Part shown: piece by piece, positions 31,408 through 41,111 of the stretch | How positions within the stretch are numbered: position 1 is the first letter of the stretch | Layout of the letters: each line of letters starts with the position of its first letter | Origin: Micromonospora trifolii | GTDB taxonomy: Bacteria > Actinomycetota > Actinomycetes > Mycobacteriales > Micromonosporaceae | Length of the DNA stretch: 64,000 nt | Assembly (NCBI RefSeq): GCF_022229005.1 | Contig: NZ_JAKKFD010000029.1 | Location: 1 to 64,000, forward strand | Reading direction: 5' to 3' | Position numbers and translations under genes: made by a program | The notes under the pieces: generated by a model | Database searches by the model: none | The model's input: only the letters and a program-made list of their open reading frames with translations | What the model was told of the DNA's origin: nothing

Positions 31408-32507
31408 GCCGCACCCGTGGCCGGCACGCCGGTCAGGTCGGTGACGATCCGTTGGCAGAGCACGGCCAGTGGGCCCTTGCCCCCGGCGGCCGGCGCCTCG
31501 CCCCGCTCCAGCCCACGGCAGAGCCCCGGCTCGGGACGCAGTGTGCCGGCCAGCGGGAGGCCCAGCGCGCGTGCCACCTCGGTCGCCCGCAGCCGCCCCG
31601 GGGCGGGCCCGCGCACCACGACCGAGAGCGCTGCGCAGTGCGGGGCCGCTGCGGCCACCACCCGTGTGGCCGCCGCGGTGGCGCGCAACTCGGCCGGCAC
31701 GACGACGAACGCCTGGTCGGCGGCTTGCAGCGCCACCACTGCCGCGTCGTCCAACTGTCGGGGCAGGTCGATCACCACGAAGTCCCGCCCACGCCGGGCC
31801 GCGTCGACGGTCGCCGCCATCGCCGTCGCTGGCAACGTCAGCATCTCGCCGCGGTCCCAGGAGAGCACCACGAGGTCACCCCGGCTTGGCAGGGCCTGCA
31901 CCAGCGCCGGGGCGTCCACCCGCCCGTCGGCGCTGGTGAGCGACGGCCAGCGCAGGCCCTCCAGCTGCTCCCAGCCCAGCACGAGGTCGAGACCACCACC
32001 GAGCGGGTCGGCGTCGACCAGGAGGGTGCGCAGCCGGGCCCGGGCGGCGGTCACCGCAAGACCACCGGCGAGCACACTCGCGCCCGCGCCGCCCCGCCCA
32101 CCAAGGACCGCGACGACGCGGGCGCCGACGCCGGCCGGACGGTCCGGGTCATGCTCGGCGAACCGATCCACCAACCACGGCTCCGCGGCCGGCAGCGTGG
32201 CGACGTGCTCGGCCCCGATCAGCTCGGCGATCTGCCAGCCCGGGTCGAGCTGACCGGCCCGGCCGAGCAGCACCAGCCGGGGCCGCTGCGGCAACCGGGC
32301 GCGCAGACACGCCTGCGCCTGATCGGCGCCGAGCAGCACCAGGGGCGCGGGAAGCCAACGGGTACGGGCAGCCGCTGGGTCGCGGGCAAGCTCCACCTCG
32401 GTCCCGCCAACGGCGGCGAGCCGAAGCACATCATCGAGCAGTTCGTCGTCGCCGGTGACGACCAGCGGGAGCCGGCGGATCGGCGGAACCGTGGTACGGG
32501 GTGGCAT
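31404..32507 (-). CDS. ssd: Septum site determining protein Ssd / TadZ-CpaE-like
   Basis: A 367-residue protein from ATG 32507, chosen because TGGAGG lies upstream; an upstream TTG at 32597 is less likely. The N-terminal half is receiver-like (LPLVVTGDDELLDDVLRLAA). The C-terminal half is a MinD/ParA-like ATPase with VVAVLGGRGGAGASVLAGGLA (deviant Walker A with Ser in place of the usual Thr), TLLVDADPLGGGLDLVLG and FVVIDLPRQLD. In mycobacteria Ssd influences septum placement; in Tad systems TadZ/CpaE positions the pilus. It begins the Tad operon here, so polar positioning is plausible. Confidence 0.85.
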   Translation of the reverse strand: MPPRTTVPPIRRLPLVVTGDDELLDDVLRLAAVGGTEVELARDPAAARTRWLPAPLVLLGADQAQACLRARLPQRPRLVLLGRAGQLDPGWQIAELIGAEHVATLPAAEPWLVDRFAEHDPDRPAGVGARVVAVLGGRGGAGASVLAGGLAVTAARARLRTLLVDADPLGGGLDLVLGWEQLEGLRWPSLTSADGRVDAPALVQALPSRGDLVVLSWDRGEMLTLPATAMAATVDAARRGRDFVVIDLPRQLDDAAVVALQAADQAFVVVPAELRATAAATRVVAAAAPHCAALSVVVRGPAPGRLRATEVARALGLPLAGTLRPEPGLCRGLERGEAPAAGGKGPLAVLCQRIVTDLTGVPATGAA

Positions 32508-32587
32508 CGCGGCCTCCAGCGGTCGGGCTCTGGTATGCCGCCGACCCTGCTCGGAATCCGCCCCACGGGCCGCCCAGATGTCGTCGC

Positions 32588-32598
32588 CTGTGGACAAC
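32588..32598. promoter_or_regulatory. DnaA-box-like 11-mer
   Basis: CTGTGGACAAC, upstream of the Tad operon, is followed 13 bases later by the related TGTGGAAAA. It is identical to the words at 7804 and 53246. Confidence 0.45.
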
Positions 32599-32686
32599 CT
32601 GGTGGCCTGTGGAAAATCCCCGCCGAGACAGTTGATCTGCTAGGGGCACGGGCAAATCCGCAGCTAGCGCCGCTGAGCCAAAAGCA

Positions 32687-32717
32687 GCGGGGCCGCTCCC
32701 GAAAGGAGCGGCCCCGC
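32687..32717 (-). terminator. Terminator of the ECF sigma module
   Basis: Perfect 13-base arms GCGGGGCCGCTCC / GGAGCGGCCCCGC with a 5-base loop, followed on the minus strand by TGCTTTT, lie 10 bases past the stop at 32728. Confidence 0.85.
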
Positions 32718-32727
32718 GAGTCGGTGG

Positions 32728-33738
32728 TCAGCCGGGCTGATTTGTCCAAGCGGCATCGAGGATCACCTTGTACGAGCTGATCCGCACTGGCGACAGCGTC
32801 AACAGCTCATCGGCGAGCAATTCGCCCGTCTTCGGATCGAAGATCAGAAGACATTGCTGGTCGTGTTCGCGGTCGTCGAAGGTGACGGCGACTCCATTGC
32901 GGCCGGCACGGTCCGTGACCTGCCCCCGCCAGCGGAAGCCGGGCACGTCGGCGAGAACCCGCAGGACCGCCGCTCGGGTCGCACGCGGCACGACGTACTG
33001 CGCGTAGAGCGTGCCGACCCACTTGCTCGCCGCCCCCGCGCCGTACTCGACCTTCAGCCGCTCCCGGAGCTCCGACGGGTCGGCCGACAGCGGCCTGAGA
33101 TCCTCGGGCGACAGCGGCCTGACGCTCGGTGCGGGGGTGCCGGTGGCTGCTGGCCGCGCAGCGCTCTCGCGCTGCCAGTAGTCCCGGGACTCCTGGTCCG
33201 GGTACTGCGGCTCCAGTTGGATCCTGATCTGGTTACCGGTCCCGTCGAGGGCCTGCCAGATCTTCGTCTCGCTGGCAAAGGCCACGTGGTGGCGACCGTC
33301 GGCAGACGTCATCACCGGACTGCCCCACACCTTGGTGTGGTGATACATGTAGCGCCCGCTCTGGTGGTCGTACCCCGCGTCTTTGATCTTGTCGGCCAGC
33401 ATGCGCAGCTGCGGACCGGCGGCCGGCGGATCCGCGTCGAACTGGTACGCGACCGGCACGAGCACCAACCCCGCTGCCGCCGGCGGCCCGACCGGCGTGT
33501 CCGGTGCGTCCTCGCCGAACGGCTGGAGCACCGCCACGGCACCGACCGCGACCGCCAGCGTCCCGGCCGTCAGGACCAGCCGGCGGGTCGGGCGTACGTG
33601 ACGATGCTCGGCGACCGTGTCGGTAGCGCTGGCGCGTTCGATCAGCTCGCGCGCCGAGACCAGCGGCGGCCCGACAGCGGCGTTCCGGACCGGGTCGGCC
33701 GGGCCCAGAAGAGTACGGGTGCGCTCTGCTCCGAACAT
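32728..33738 (-). CDS. CU044_5270-type membrane protein, sigma-factor partner
   Basis: About 336 residues from ATG 33738 (GTG 33741 is also possible), overlapping the sigma gene's stop as TGATG. A cytoplasmic N-terminus of about 55 residues is followed by one helix (RLVLTAGTLAVAVGAVAVLQPF) and a large outside domain with YMYHHTKVWGSPVMTSADGRHHVAFASETKIWQALDGTG and LLIFDPKTGELLADELL. This matches the CU044_5270 family usually found right after an ECF sigma gene in actinomycetes, where it may act as the sensor or anti-sigma partner. No zinc anti-sigma motif is present. Confidence 0.8.
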   Translation of the reverse strand: MFGAERTRTLLGPADPVRNAAVGPPLVSARELIERASATDTVAEHRHVRPTRRLVLTAGTLAVAVGAVAVLQPFGEDAPDTPVGPPAAAGLVLVPVAYQFDADPPAAGPQLRMLADKIKDAGYDHQSGRYMYHHTKVWGSPVMTSADGRHHVAFASETKIWQALDGTGNQIRIQLEPQYPDQESRDYWQRESAARPAATGTPAPSVRPLSPEDLRPLSADPSELRERLKVEYGAGAASKWVGTLYAQYVVPRATRAAVLRVLADVPGFRWRGQVTDRAGRNGVAVTFDDREHDQQCLLIFDPKTGELLADELLTLSPVRISSYKVILDAAWTNQPG

Positions 33739-34322
33739 CACAGATCCTCTCGAATGGTCACCAACACCGGTCGACGCCGGGTCGGTGCGGGCCGGTCCGA
33801 CATTGCTTCGGCAAGACGACGGCGGGCGCGATGCAGGCGCACTGCGGCGGTCGCCCCTGTGCAGCCGAGAACCTTGGCCGCCTCGGACACCGTCAGCTCC
33901 TCCCAGCCGACCAGCCGGAGGATTTCCTGGTCGAGGTCGTTGAGGGTGGCCAGAGCGGCCCAGATGTCAGCGACCCCGACTGTCGTGTCGGCACCCGACG
34001 ATCCGGCCAGTCGCTCAAGGTCGACATCGGTGATCGAGAGGAGGTCCGGGGCGGCACGTCGCGACCGCCACTGGTTCGCCAGCAGGCGCCGAGCCACCCC
34101 GTACAGCCAGGGCAGGCTGCGGTCCGGCACCTCGGCGCGGCGACGCCAGGCGACGACGAAGACCTCCTGGGCAAGCTCCGCCGAGGCATCCCGGTCAGCG
34201 AGCCGGCGCAGGCCGTACCGGACCATGTGCTCGTACTCGGCGGCGTAGAGCCTGGTGAACCAGCCCTCGTCCCGCTTCTTCGGTGGACCCACCCGAACCC
34301 CCATTGCCTCGGCGACTCTCAC
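33738..34322 (-). CDS. ECF sigma factor
   Basis: A 194-residue protein with sigma-70 region 2 (FTRLYAAEYEHMVRYGLRRLADRDASAELAQEVFVVAWRRRAEVPDRSLPWLYGVARRLLANQWR) and region 4 (ALATLNDLDQEILRLVGWEELTVSEAAKVLGCTGATAAVRLHRARRRLAEAM), and no region 1 or 3. It directs RNA polymerase to a small stress or surface regulon. The start is GTG 34322, with ATG 34304 as an alternative. It is translationally coupled to the membrane partner at 32728. No ECF target promoter could be recognised by eye. Confidence 0.88.
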   Translation of the reverse strand: MRVAEAMGVRVGPPKKRDEGWFTRLYAAEYEHMVRYGLRRLADRDASAELAQEVFVVAWRRRAEVPDRSLPWLYGVARRLLANQWRSRRAAPDLLSITDVDLERLAGSSGADTTVGVADIWAALATLNDLDQEILRLVGWEELTVSEAAKVLGCTGATAAVRLHRARRRLAEAMSDRPAPTRRRPVLVTIREDL

Positions 34323-34382
34323 AGTGGCTTGTGTCGCTGAGGGCCCCAGGATTACCGCGCGGGCGGGAAGCGAACGCTGCGC

Positions 34383-35573
34383 TCAGTCGTCGATTGCCTG
34401 GTAGACGGTGGTCCAGAAGTCGTGCCACATCGGCAGCCGCTGGTCGCCAGCGTGCGCCCGCTGCAGGAACACGATCGTCGTCAGGTCCTCGGCGGGGTCG
34501 TTGTACCAGGCGGTGCCGTAGAAGCCGGGCCATCCGTAACTGCCGACCGAGGGCCCGAGGTGCGTACGCCGGGTCCGGACCGACATTCCGAAACCCCAGC
34601 TGATGGCGTCGAAGTAGCCGGGCCAGAAGCCGGAGATGGCTCTCTGCGTCGGGGTCAGGTGGTCGCTCGTCATCAGCGTCACCGTCGGCCGCGACAGCAC
34701 ACGCTCGCCGCCGTGGGCGCCGCCCGCAAGTAGAGCCGACGCGAAAGCGAGGTAGTCCTGGGCGGTCGACACCAGCCCACCGCCACCGGACTGGAACAGC
34801 CGCGGTCGACTGAACCGCCCGTCGGGGGCGTCCTCGACGGCCGGCCCGCCGGTCGCGGCGTTGTCCTGCTCGTACGCCGTCGCGAACCGGCCGACGCTCT
34901 CGCTACCCACGCTGAAGCCGGTGTCGGTCATTCCCAGCGGCTTGCACACCCGCTCACGCACGACATCCCCGAAGGACATGCCGGTGGCTCGGGAGATCAG
35001 CACACCTGTCACGTTGGCGGCGGTGTCGTACATCCATCGCTCACCCGGCTGGTGGACGAGCGGAAGGTCACCGAGCTGGCGGATCCACTCATCCGGCGAC
35101 GGATATTCGAGCGCGTTCAGCGCGTCGGCGATCGGCACCGTTCCCGGCTCCGCGGGGACCATGCCGGTGCCGAGGGTCCCGTCCAGGACATCCCGCAGCG
35201 TTATCGGGCGTTCCGCCGGGACACTGTCGTCCAGTGGACCTTGGGGATCGGCGAGCACTGTCATGTCCGCCAACTCCGGGAGGAGATCGTCGACCGGGTC
35301 GTCGAGGCGGAGAGTGCAGTCCTCGACGAGGGTCATCGCACACGCGGCGACGATCGGCTTCGACATCGAGCCCAGGCGACAGATCGAGTCGACCGCCATC
35401 GGCGTCTGCGACCCGGGACCCTCGAACGCGAGCTGACCCGTCGCCTCGACGTGCACCTCGCCGTGCCGGGCGAGGACGACCACCATGCCCGGGACGAAGC
35501 CGGACTCGACGTGGCGCTCCAGCAACCCTTGCAGCCGAGCCAGGCGTTTCGACGAGAAGCCACCAGCAGCCAC
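34383..35573 (-). CDS. Serine hydrolase of the beta-lactamase class C fold
   Basis: A 396-residue protein from GTG 35573 (ribosome site GAGGAGGT). It has SMSK (catalytic SxxK, in CRLGSMSKPIVAA near 66-72), the Tyr motif YDTAAN (near 184-189) and a late GSYGWPGF loop in place of the usual KTG/HxG. This is the layout of esterases and penicillin-binding-like hydrolases of the EstB type. There is no export signal, so it probably acts in the cytoplasm on esters rather than as a resistance enzyme. The substrate is unknown. Confidence 0.85.
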   Translation of the reverse strand: MAAGGFSSKRLARLQGLLERHVESGFVPGMVVVLARHGEVHVEATGQLAFEGPGSQTPMAVDSICRLGSMSKPIVAACAMTLVEDCTLRLDDPVDDLLPELADMTVLADPQGPLDDSVPAERPITLRDVLDGTLGTGMVPAEPGTVPIADALNALEYPSPDEWIRQLGDLPLVHQPGERWMYDTAANVTGVLISRATGMSFGDVVRERVCKPLGMTDTGFSVGSESVGRFATAYEQDNAATGGPAVEDAPDGRFSRPRLFQSGGGGLVSTAQDYLAFASALLAGGAHGGERVLSRPTVTLMTSDHLTPTQRAISGFWPGYFDAISWGFGMSVRTRRTHLGPSVGSYGWPGFYGTAWYNDPAEDLTTIVFLQRAHAGDQRLPMWHDFWTTVYQAIDD

Positions 35574-35738
35574 CTGTTACCTCCTCAGCTCGCCCCGTTC
35601 GGCAAATTACACGGCAGGCGGCGGTCGCACCGTCCGCGACGAGGTGGGAAGGAAAACCCTCCGAGGAGTACGTGCCCCTCGATCGACCAGCTACTGGCAC
35701 GGGGCAGGCTGGAGGCAAGACCAACTGGTAGCAGCGGT

Positions 35739-36206
35739 CTAGATCGCGATCCCGTGTTCCGCATACGCGGACATGCCGTTACTGCGCGCAGCGATCGCAG
35801 TGCGGATCCTGCGGGCGAGCCGGGGTGGGCCGTACTGCTCCAAGGACTCTGCGCTCACGTAGCGCCACTCGGTCAGTTCACCATCTGCGAAGCGGATGTC
35901 GCTCTCCTGTTCTGGGCTGAGTGTTCCGCCGTCGAAGATGAAGAGGAGCTTGTCGCCCTCGTGTTCGGCCGGCGCCCAGTCCACGACGAGCATCGGCCCG
36001 AGCGCCGGGGTCAGATCAAGCTCTTCTTGAATCTCGCGCCTACACGCAGCGCGTGGCGATTCGCCGGGTTCGACGTAGCCGCCGGGGATGTCCCAGTGCG
36101 TCTTGTAGCTGGGGCGTACGAGGAGCACGCGACCTTGGTCGTCGAAGAAGAGGGCGCCGGCGGCGACGCGTGGGGTCGCCACGGGTGGCATCTCGTGGGC
36201 CGTCAC
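35739..36206 (-). CDS. NUDIX hydrolase
   Basis: A 155-residue protein. The Nudix box begins at GGYVEPGESPRAACRREIQEEL (near residues 44-65), with its G-x5-E-x7-R-E-x2-E-E-x-G-like spacing; the last Gly position is Asp-Leu. Such enzymes hydrolyse nucleoside diphosphates linked to other groups and need Mg. The GTG start overlaps the stop of the decayed XRE regulator (GTGA), so the pair formed an operon of a kind common in actinomycetes. The substrate is unknown. Confidence 0.88.
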   Translation of the reverse strand: MTAHEMPPVATPRVAAGALFFDDQGRVLLVRPSYKTHWDIPGGYVEPGESPRAACRREIQEELDLTPALGPMLVVDWAPAEHEGDKLLFIFDGGTLSPEQESDIRFADGELTEWRYVSAESLEQYGPPRLARRIRTAIAARSNGMSAYAEHGIAI

Positions 36207-36530
36207 CAGGGCAGCCTAGTTGGACTGGGTTCAGCCGAGCGAACCTTGAGCCACCGGGCCAGTCCGACCAGTTCGGCTGAAGGCTTGCCGCGCTGTCGGC
36301 GTATCCAGGTCAGGGCGATTGGCGGCTGAGGAAGTGGTGGCGACCTGCTCGGGTGCCATCTGTTCGGCGTCGAGGAGGACGGCTTCGGCGTCGTCGACGC
36401 GGTTCCATGAGCTGTAGGCGCGGGCGACTTCGAGGGCGTGCCGCACTCGGCGCTCCATCGGTAGCCCGGCGGTGTCGACGCGCGGTCCGAGATCGATGGC
36501 GACTTGCATCACCGGCCGGAAGCGCTCCCG
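36203..36530 (-). pseudogene. Remnant of an XRE/HTH regulator C-terminus, two frameshifts
   Basis: Read on the minus strand, the frame from about 36530 gives RRVRHALEVARAYSSWNRVDDAEAVLLDAEQMAPEQV, the typical end region of TPR-containing XRE regulators of actinomycetes. The expected continuation RHHFLSRQSP then appears in a second frame, and LTWIRRQRGKPSAELVGLARWLKVRS in a third, ending at TGA 36203-36205. One missing base near 36344 and one near 36316 explain both shifts. The N-terminal HTH part is absent; two hairpins lie where it should be. Confidence 0.75.
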
Positions 36531-36538
36531 GGGAAAGG

Positions 36539-36604
36539 GACGACCCCCGTCGGGGGGAGACGGGGGTCGTCGTAGGTTCGGCTCCGGGGGGGTCGAGCCG
36601 AACC
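36539..36604. terminator. Two adjacent hairpins
   Basis: GACGACCCCCGTC pairs across 36539-36571 and GGTTCGGCTC across 36575-36604. They sit where the missing 5' part of the XRE gene would be, and could be terminators brought in by a deletion. Confidence 0.55.
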
Positions 36605-36845
36605 ACTCAGCGGTCACGGGGGGTGCAACCGCTGAGGGTCTGCCTGTTTCGAGGATGTGAAAGCTCGTCGTACGGACAAGTCTGCCTGAGCGGGCCCGTC
36701 ACGTCGAGTGGTGCCGCCTCCACTCACTGCGAAAATCTCCTCGCAGAGTGTGAGCGTGATCACGCGGAGCGGAGATGGTGCTGCCAGCCCGCAGGTCTGA
36801 GGGGTGGCATGACCCCGGGCACCCGCCGACGATAGACCATCCGGC

Positions 36846-36851
36846 TAGACT
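36846..36851 (+). promoter_or_regulatory. Leaderless-type -10 of the HAD gene
   Basis: TAGACT lies 8 bases before GTG 36860. Confidence 0.5.
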
Positions 36852-36859
36852 TTCGCGCC

Positions 36860-37666
36860 GTGGGCCGAAGTGCCGCTTTCTTCGATCTGGACAAGACCGT
36901 CATCGCCAAGTCGAGCGCCCTGGCGTTCGGTCGGCCGTTCTACCGGGATGGGCTGATCACCCGGCGTGACGTGGTCAAGTCGGCGTACGCGCAGCTGATG
37001 TTCCGGCTGGGCGGCACCGACGAGCAGACCATGGCCCGAACACGGGACTACCTGGCTGCGCTCTGCAAGGGCTGGCAGGTGGAGCAGGTCCGCCAGATCG
37101 TCGCGGAGACGCTGCACGAGCTGATCAACCCCTACGTGTACGCCGAAGCCGCCGCCCTGATCGAGGAGCACCAGGCGGCCGGGCGGGACGTGGTGCTGGT
37201 GTCGGCGTCCGGCGAGGAGATGGTCCGGCCGATCGGCGAGTTGCTCGGGGTGACCGACGTGATCGCCACCCGGATGACTGTGCGGGACGGCCGGTACAGC
37301 GGCGAGGTCGAGTTCTACGCGGCTGGCCCGAGCAAGGTCGAGGCGGTCAGCGAGTTGGCCGCTGCCCGGGACTACGACCTGGCTGATTCGTACGCCTACT
37401 CCGACTCGTACAGCGATCGTCCGCTTCTGGAGTGCGTGGGCCACCCGAGTGTGGTCAACCCGGACCGGCAGCTGCGCAAGCTGGCTTCGGAGAACGCGTG
37501 GCCGGTGTTGGAGTTCCGGCACCCGATCCCGCTGGGCCGGCGCCTGCGGGAACGGCCCGCGGTTCCGGTGGCCGCGGCGGCCCTGGGGGTCGGGGTGGGC
37601 GTGGCCATCGGCATCGCCTGGTACGGCCGGCACCGCCGCACCCGAGCCGCCACCACCACCGCCTAA
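36860..37666 (+). CDS. HAD-IB family phosphatase (SerB-like)
   Basis: A 268-residue protein. HAD motif I is FFDLDKTVI (nucleophile Asp9, acid Asp11), motif II VLVSASGEE, motif III Lys in GPSKVEAV, and motif IV AYSDSYSDRPLL. This is the SerB/CicA-like IB subfamily, acting on small phosphate monoesters. A C-terminal hydrophobic helix (VPVAAAALGVGVGVAIGIAWYG) then RHRRTR suggests membrane anchoring with the catalytic domain in the cytoplasm. The substrate is unknown. It is followed by a long hairpin and the convergent Fic-like gene. Confidence 0.88.
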   Translation: MGRSAAFFDLDKTVIAKSSALAFGRPFYRDGLITRRDVVKSAYAQLMFRLGGTDEQTMARTRDYLAALCKGWQVEQVRQIVAETLHELINPYVYAEAAALIEEHQAAGRDVVLVSASGEEMVRPIGELLGVTDVIATRMTVRDGRYSGEVEFYAAGPSKVEAVSELAAARDYDLADSYAYSDSYSDRPLLECVGHPSVVNPDRQLRKLASENAWPVLEFRHPIPLGRRLRERPAVPVAAAALGVGVGVAIGIAWYGRHRRTRAATTTA

Positions 37667-37704
37667 CCACCCACCCCGCGCCGCCCCGGCCTGAGTCAGG
37701 TCGG

Positions 37705-37779
37705 GTCGATCATGGAGTTGTGGTGGGCGCCTTAAATCGGTTAGCGGCTTTTGCGGGGCACCACAACTGCATGATCGAC
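37705..37779. repeat. Long intergenic hairpin, GATCATG family
   Basis: 21-base arms (37705-37725, 37759-37779; start GTCGATCATGGAGTTGTGG) with one mismatch and a 33-base loop lie between convergent genes. It is close in arm sequence and equal in length (75) to the element at 18211. Confidence 0.85.
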
Positions 37780-37810
37780 GCCGCGAAGCCCGGGGCGGGC
37801 AGGGGCTCGC

Positions 37811-38557
37811 TCAGGCGGCGGCGAGGATCTCGTCTCCGATGGCGGTGAGCTGGTCGGCGCCGACCTCGACGGCGGCCATGTAGTGGCGTAGCCAGGACCG
37901 CAGCCCGTCCGGGGTGCCGGTGGCGAAGGCACCGGCTGCGCCGACGTACTCGGGCTCCCGCTCGCGGTGCCCGACATCGACGGCGAGCAGGCCACGCGGG
38001 TCGAGGCCGCTGGCGAGCAGCACCAGCCGGGCGGCACCGCGGGCCACCACGCCGGACGGCCCGGCGAACGGGCGCAGGTTCAGCAACTCCCCGTGTACGA
38101 CAGCGGCGAGCACCAGCGGCGAGACCTTCGTGCCGCCGGCGACGAGGCCGGCCAGCCCGTCCAGTCGGGTGGCGACGACGGGGTCGGGGACCGGGCGGCC
38201 CAGCTCGGCTTCCGACACCATGTCCCGGGCGGCGAGCACGTGCAGTTTCGCGAGCGCCTGGCGGGGCGCCTTCGGCCACAGCTCACTCAGGCCGGGTAGC
38301 GCTCCGGCGACCCGCAGCGCCCCCTGGAGCACCGGGTCGGTGACGGTGCCGGCCCGGACCGCCTCACGCTCGTGTCCGGCCCCCTCAAGGGCCGCGCTGG
38401 CCACCGCGGAGCGGAGGCTGACCTCGGCGGCGACCTGTCCACCGTGCCGGCGCAGCGCCCGGTGCCCGAGTGCCTGGTCGAACCGCTCGCGGGCCTGCTC
38501 GACGGCGGCGGCGATGTCGGCGAGCGCGAGCAGTGGGGCGAGCGGGTCGGTGGTCAC
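37811..38557 (-). CDS. Degenerate Fic-domain-like protein
   Basis: A 248-residue, mostly helical soluble protein. SLRSAVASAALEGAGHEREAV resembles the N-terminal inhibitory-type helix region of Fic proteins. HGELLNLRPFAGPSGVVARGAARLVLLASG (near 155-184) aligns with the Fic core H-P-F-x-D-G-N-G-R, but His is Arg and DGNGR is GPSGV. AMP transfer is therefore unlikely. It starts at GTG 38557, six bases after a GTTAGCGT -10. It lies beside acs, a neighbourhood I recall as conserved in actinomycetes, so a non-enzymatic role is possible. Confidence 0.7.
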   Translation of the reverse strand: MTTDPLAPLLALADIAAAVEQARERFDQALGHRALRRHGGQVAAEVSLRSAVASAALEGAGHEREAVRAGTVTDPVLQGALRVAGALPGLSELWPKAPRQALAKLHVLAARDMVSEAELGRPVPDPVVATRLDGLAGLVAGGTKVSPLVLAAVVHGELLNLRPFAGPSGVVARGAARLVLLASGLDPRGLLAVDVGHREREPEYVGAAGAFATGTPDGLRSWLRHYMAAVEVGADQLTAIGDEILAAA

Positions 38558-38563
38558 CCCGCC

Positions 38564-38569
38564 ACGCTA
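38564..38569 (-). promoter_or_regulatory. Leaderless-type -10 (GTTAGCGT class)
   Basis: TAGCGT on the minus strand, within GTTAGCGT, lies exactly 6 bases before GTG 38557. Confidence 0.55.
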
Positions 38570-38651
38570 ACGACCCGACCCGACGCGGCGGGCCGCACCC
38601 GCCCGCAACGCGACCCGGACCACCCGACCCGACCCGGCACGGGCAAGGTCA

Positions 38652-38716
38652 ACACGGGTTCAGTGACGTCGGGGTGTCCGCCTGGCCTGGACACCGCGAT
38701 TTTCATGAACCCGTGT
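38652..38716. repeat. Nested hairpin between divergent genes
   Basis: Outer arms ACACGGGTTCA (38652-38662 with 38706-38716), inner arms GGTGTCC (38673-38679 with 38689-38695), and flanking GATC-like words. Unlike the other hairpins it lies between divergent genes, so it is not an obvious terminator. Confidence 0.7.
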
Positions 38717-38879
38717 CGATCAAGGCACTTCGCGCGGCGACCCCGACGGGGACGGGCCGCCGGGCGCGCGGCGGGGGCCACTCGGCGCGACGCAGTGGGC
38801 AGCCGTGGCCGGTCGCAGGCCCCGCGACTACCCTCGTGCCATCGAGACCCAGGTCACCCCGAGGATGAGGAGTCACGGC

Positions 38880-40844
<1,965 letters not shown>

Positions 40845-40861
40845 CGGTAGGCGTACCCATT

Positions 40862-40895
40862 GGAGGGTGGCGGTCCGTGCGGACCGCCACCCTCC
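40862..40895 (+). terminator. Terminator of acs
   Basis: Perfect 15-base arms GGAGGGTGGCGGTCC / GGACCGCCACCCTCC with a GTGC loop lie 17 bases past the acs stop. Confidence 0.85.
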
Positions 40896-41111
40896 GTCAT
40901 GTCTTACGGCTTTGGTGCGCGCCGCAACGCCACTGTCACATCGGTCGGTCGGGGGAGTCAGGAGAAGCTGAACGGGCACAGGCGTAGATCACCTCTGTCC
41001 TTTCGGCCGGTTGTGCTTTAGGTTCACGCAGGTTGGAAGAGTTCGACACACATCACATCGATGGTCGGCCACGCCAACGTCCTCCTCCCCATGCCCGAGA
41101 AACGGAGCGGC

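Larger units (their letters stand above)
38558..38879. other. Divergent intergenic region, Fic-like gene and acs
   Basis: 322 bases without a gene. It holds the Fic-like promoter, a nested hairpin (38652-38716), a possible acs -10 (TACCCT at 38828-38833) and the acs ribosome site GAGGAG. Confidence 0.6.

Noticed and set aside
31404..32507. Plasmid or chromosome partition ParA
   Set aside because: Position at the head of the Tad operon and the receiver-like N-terminal half fit Ssd/TadZ, and no ParB or parS was seen.
34383..35573. Antibiotic resistance beta-lactamase
   Set aside because: There is an SxxK and Tyr motif but no export signal and no clear KTG; an esterase-like role is more likely.
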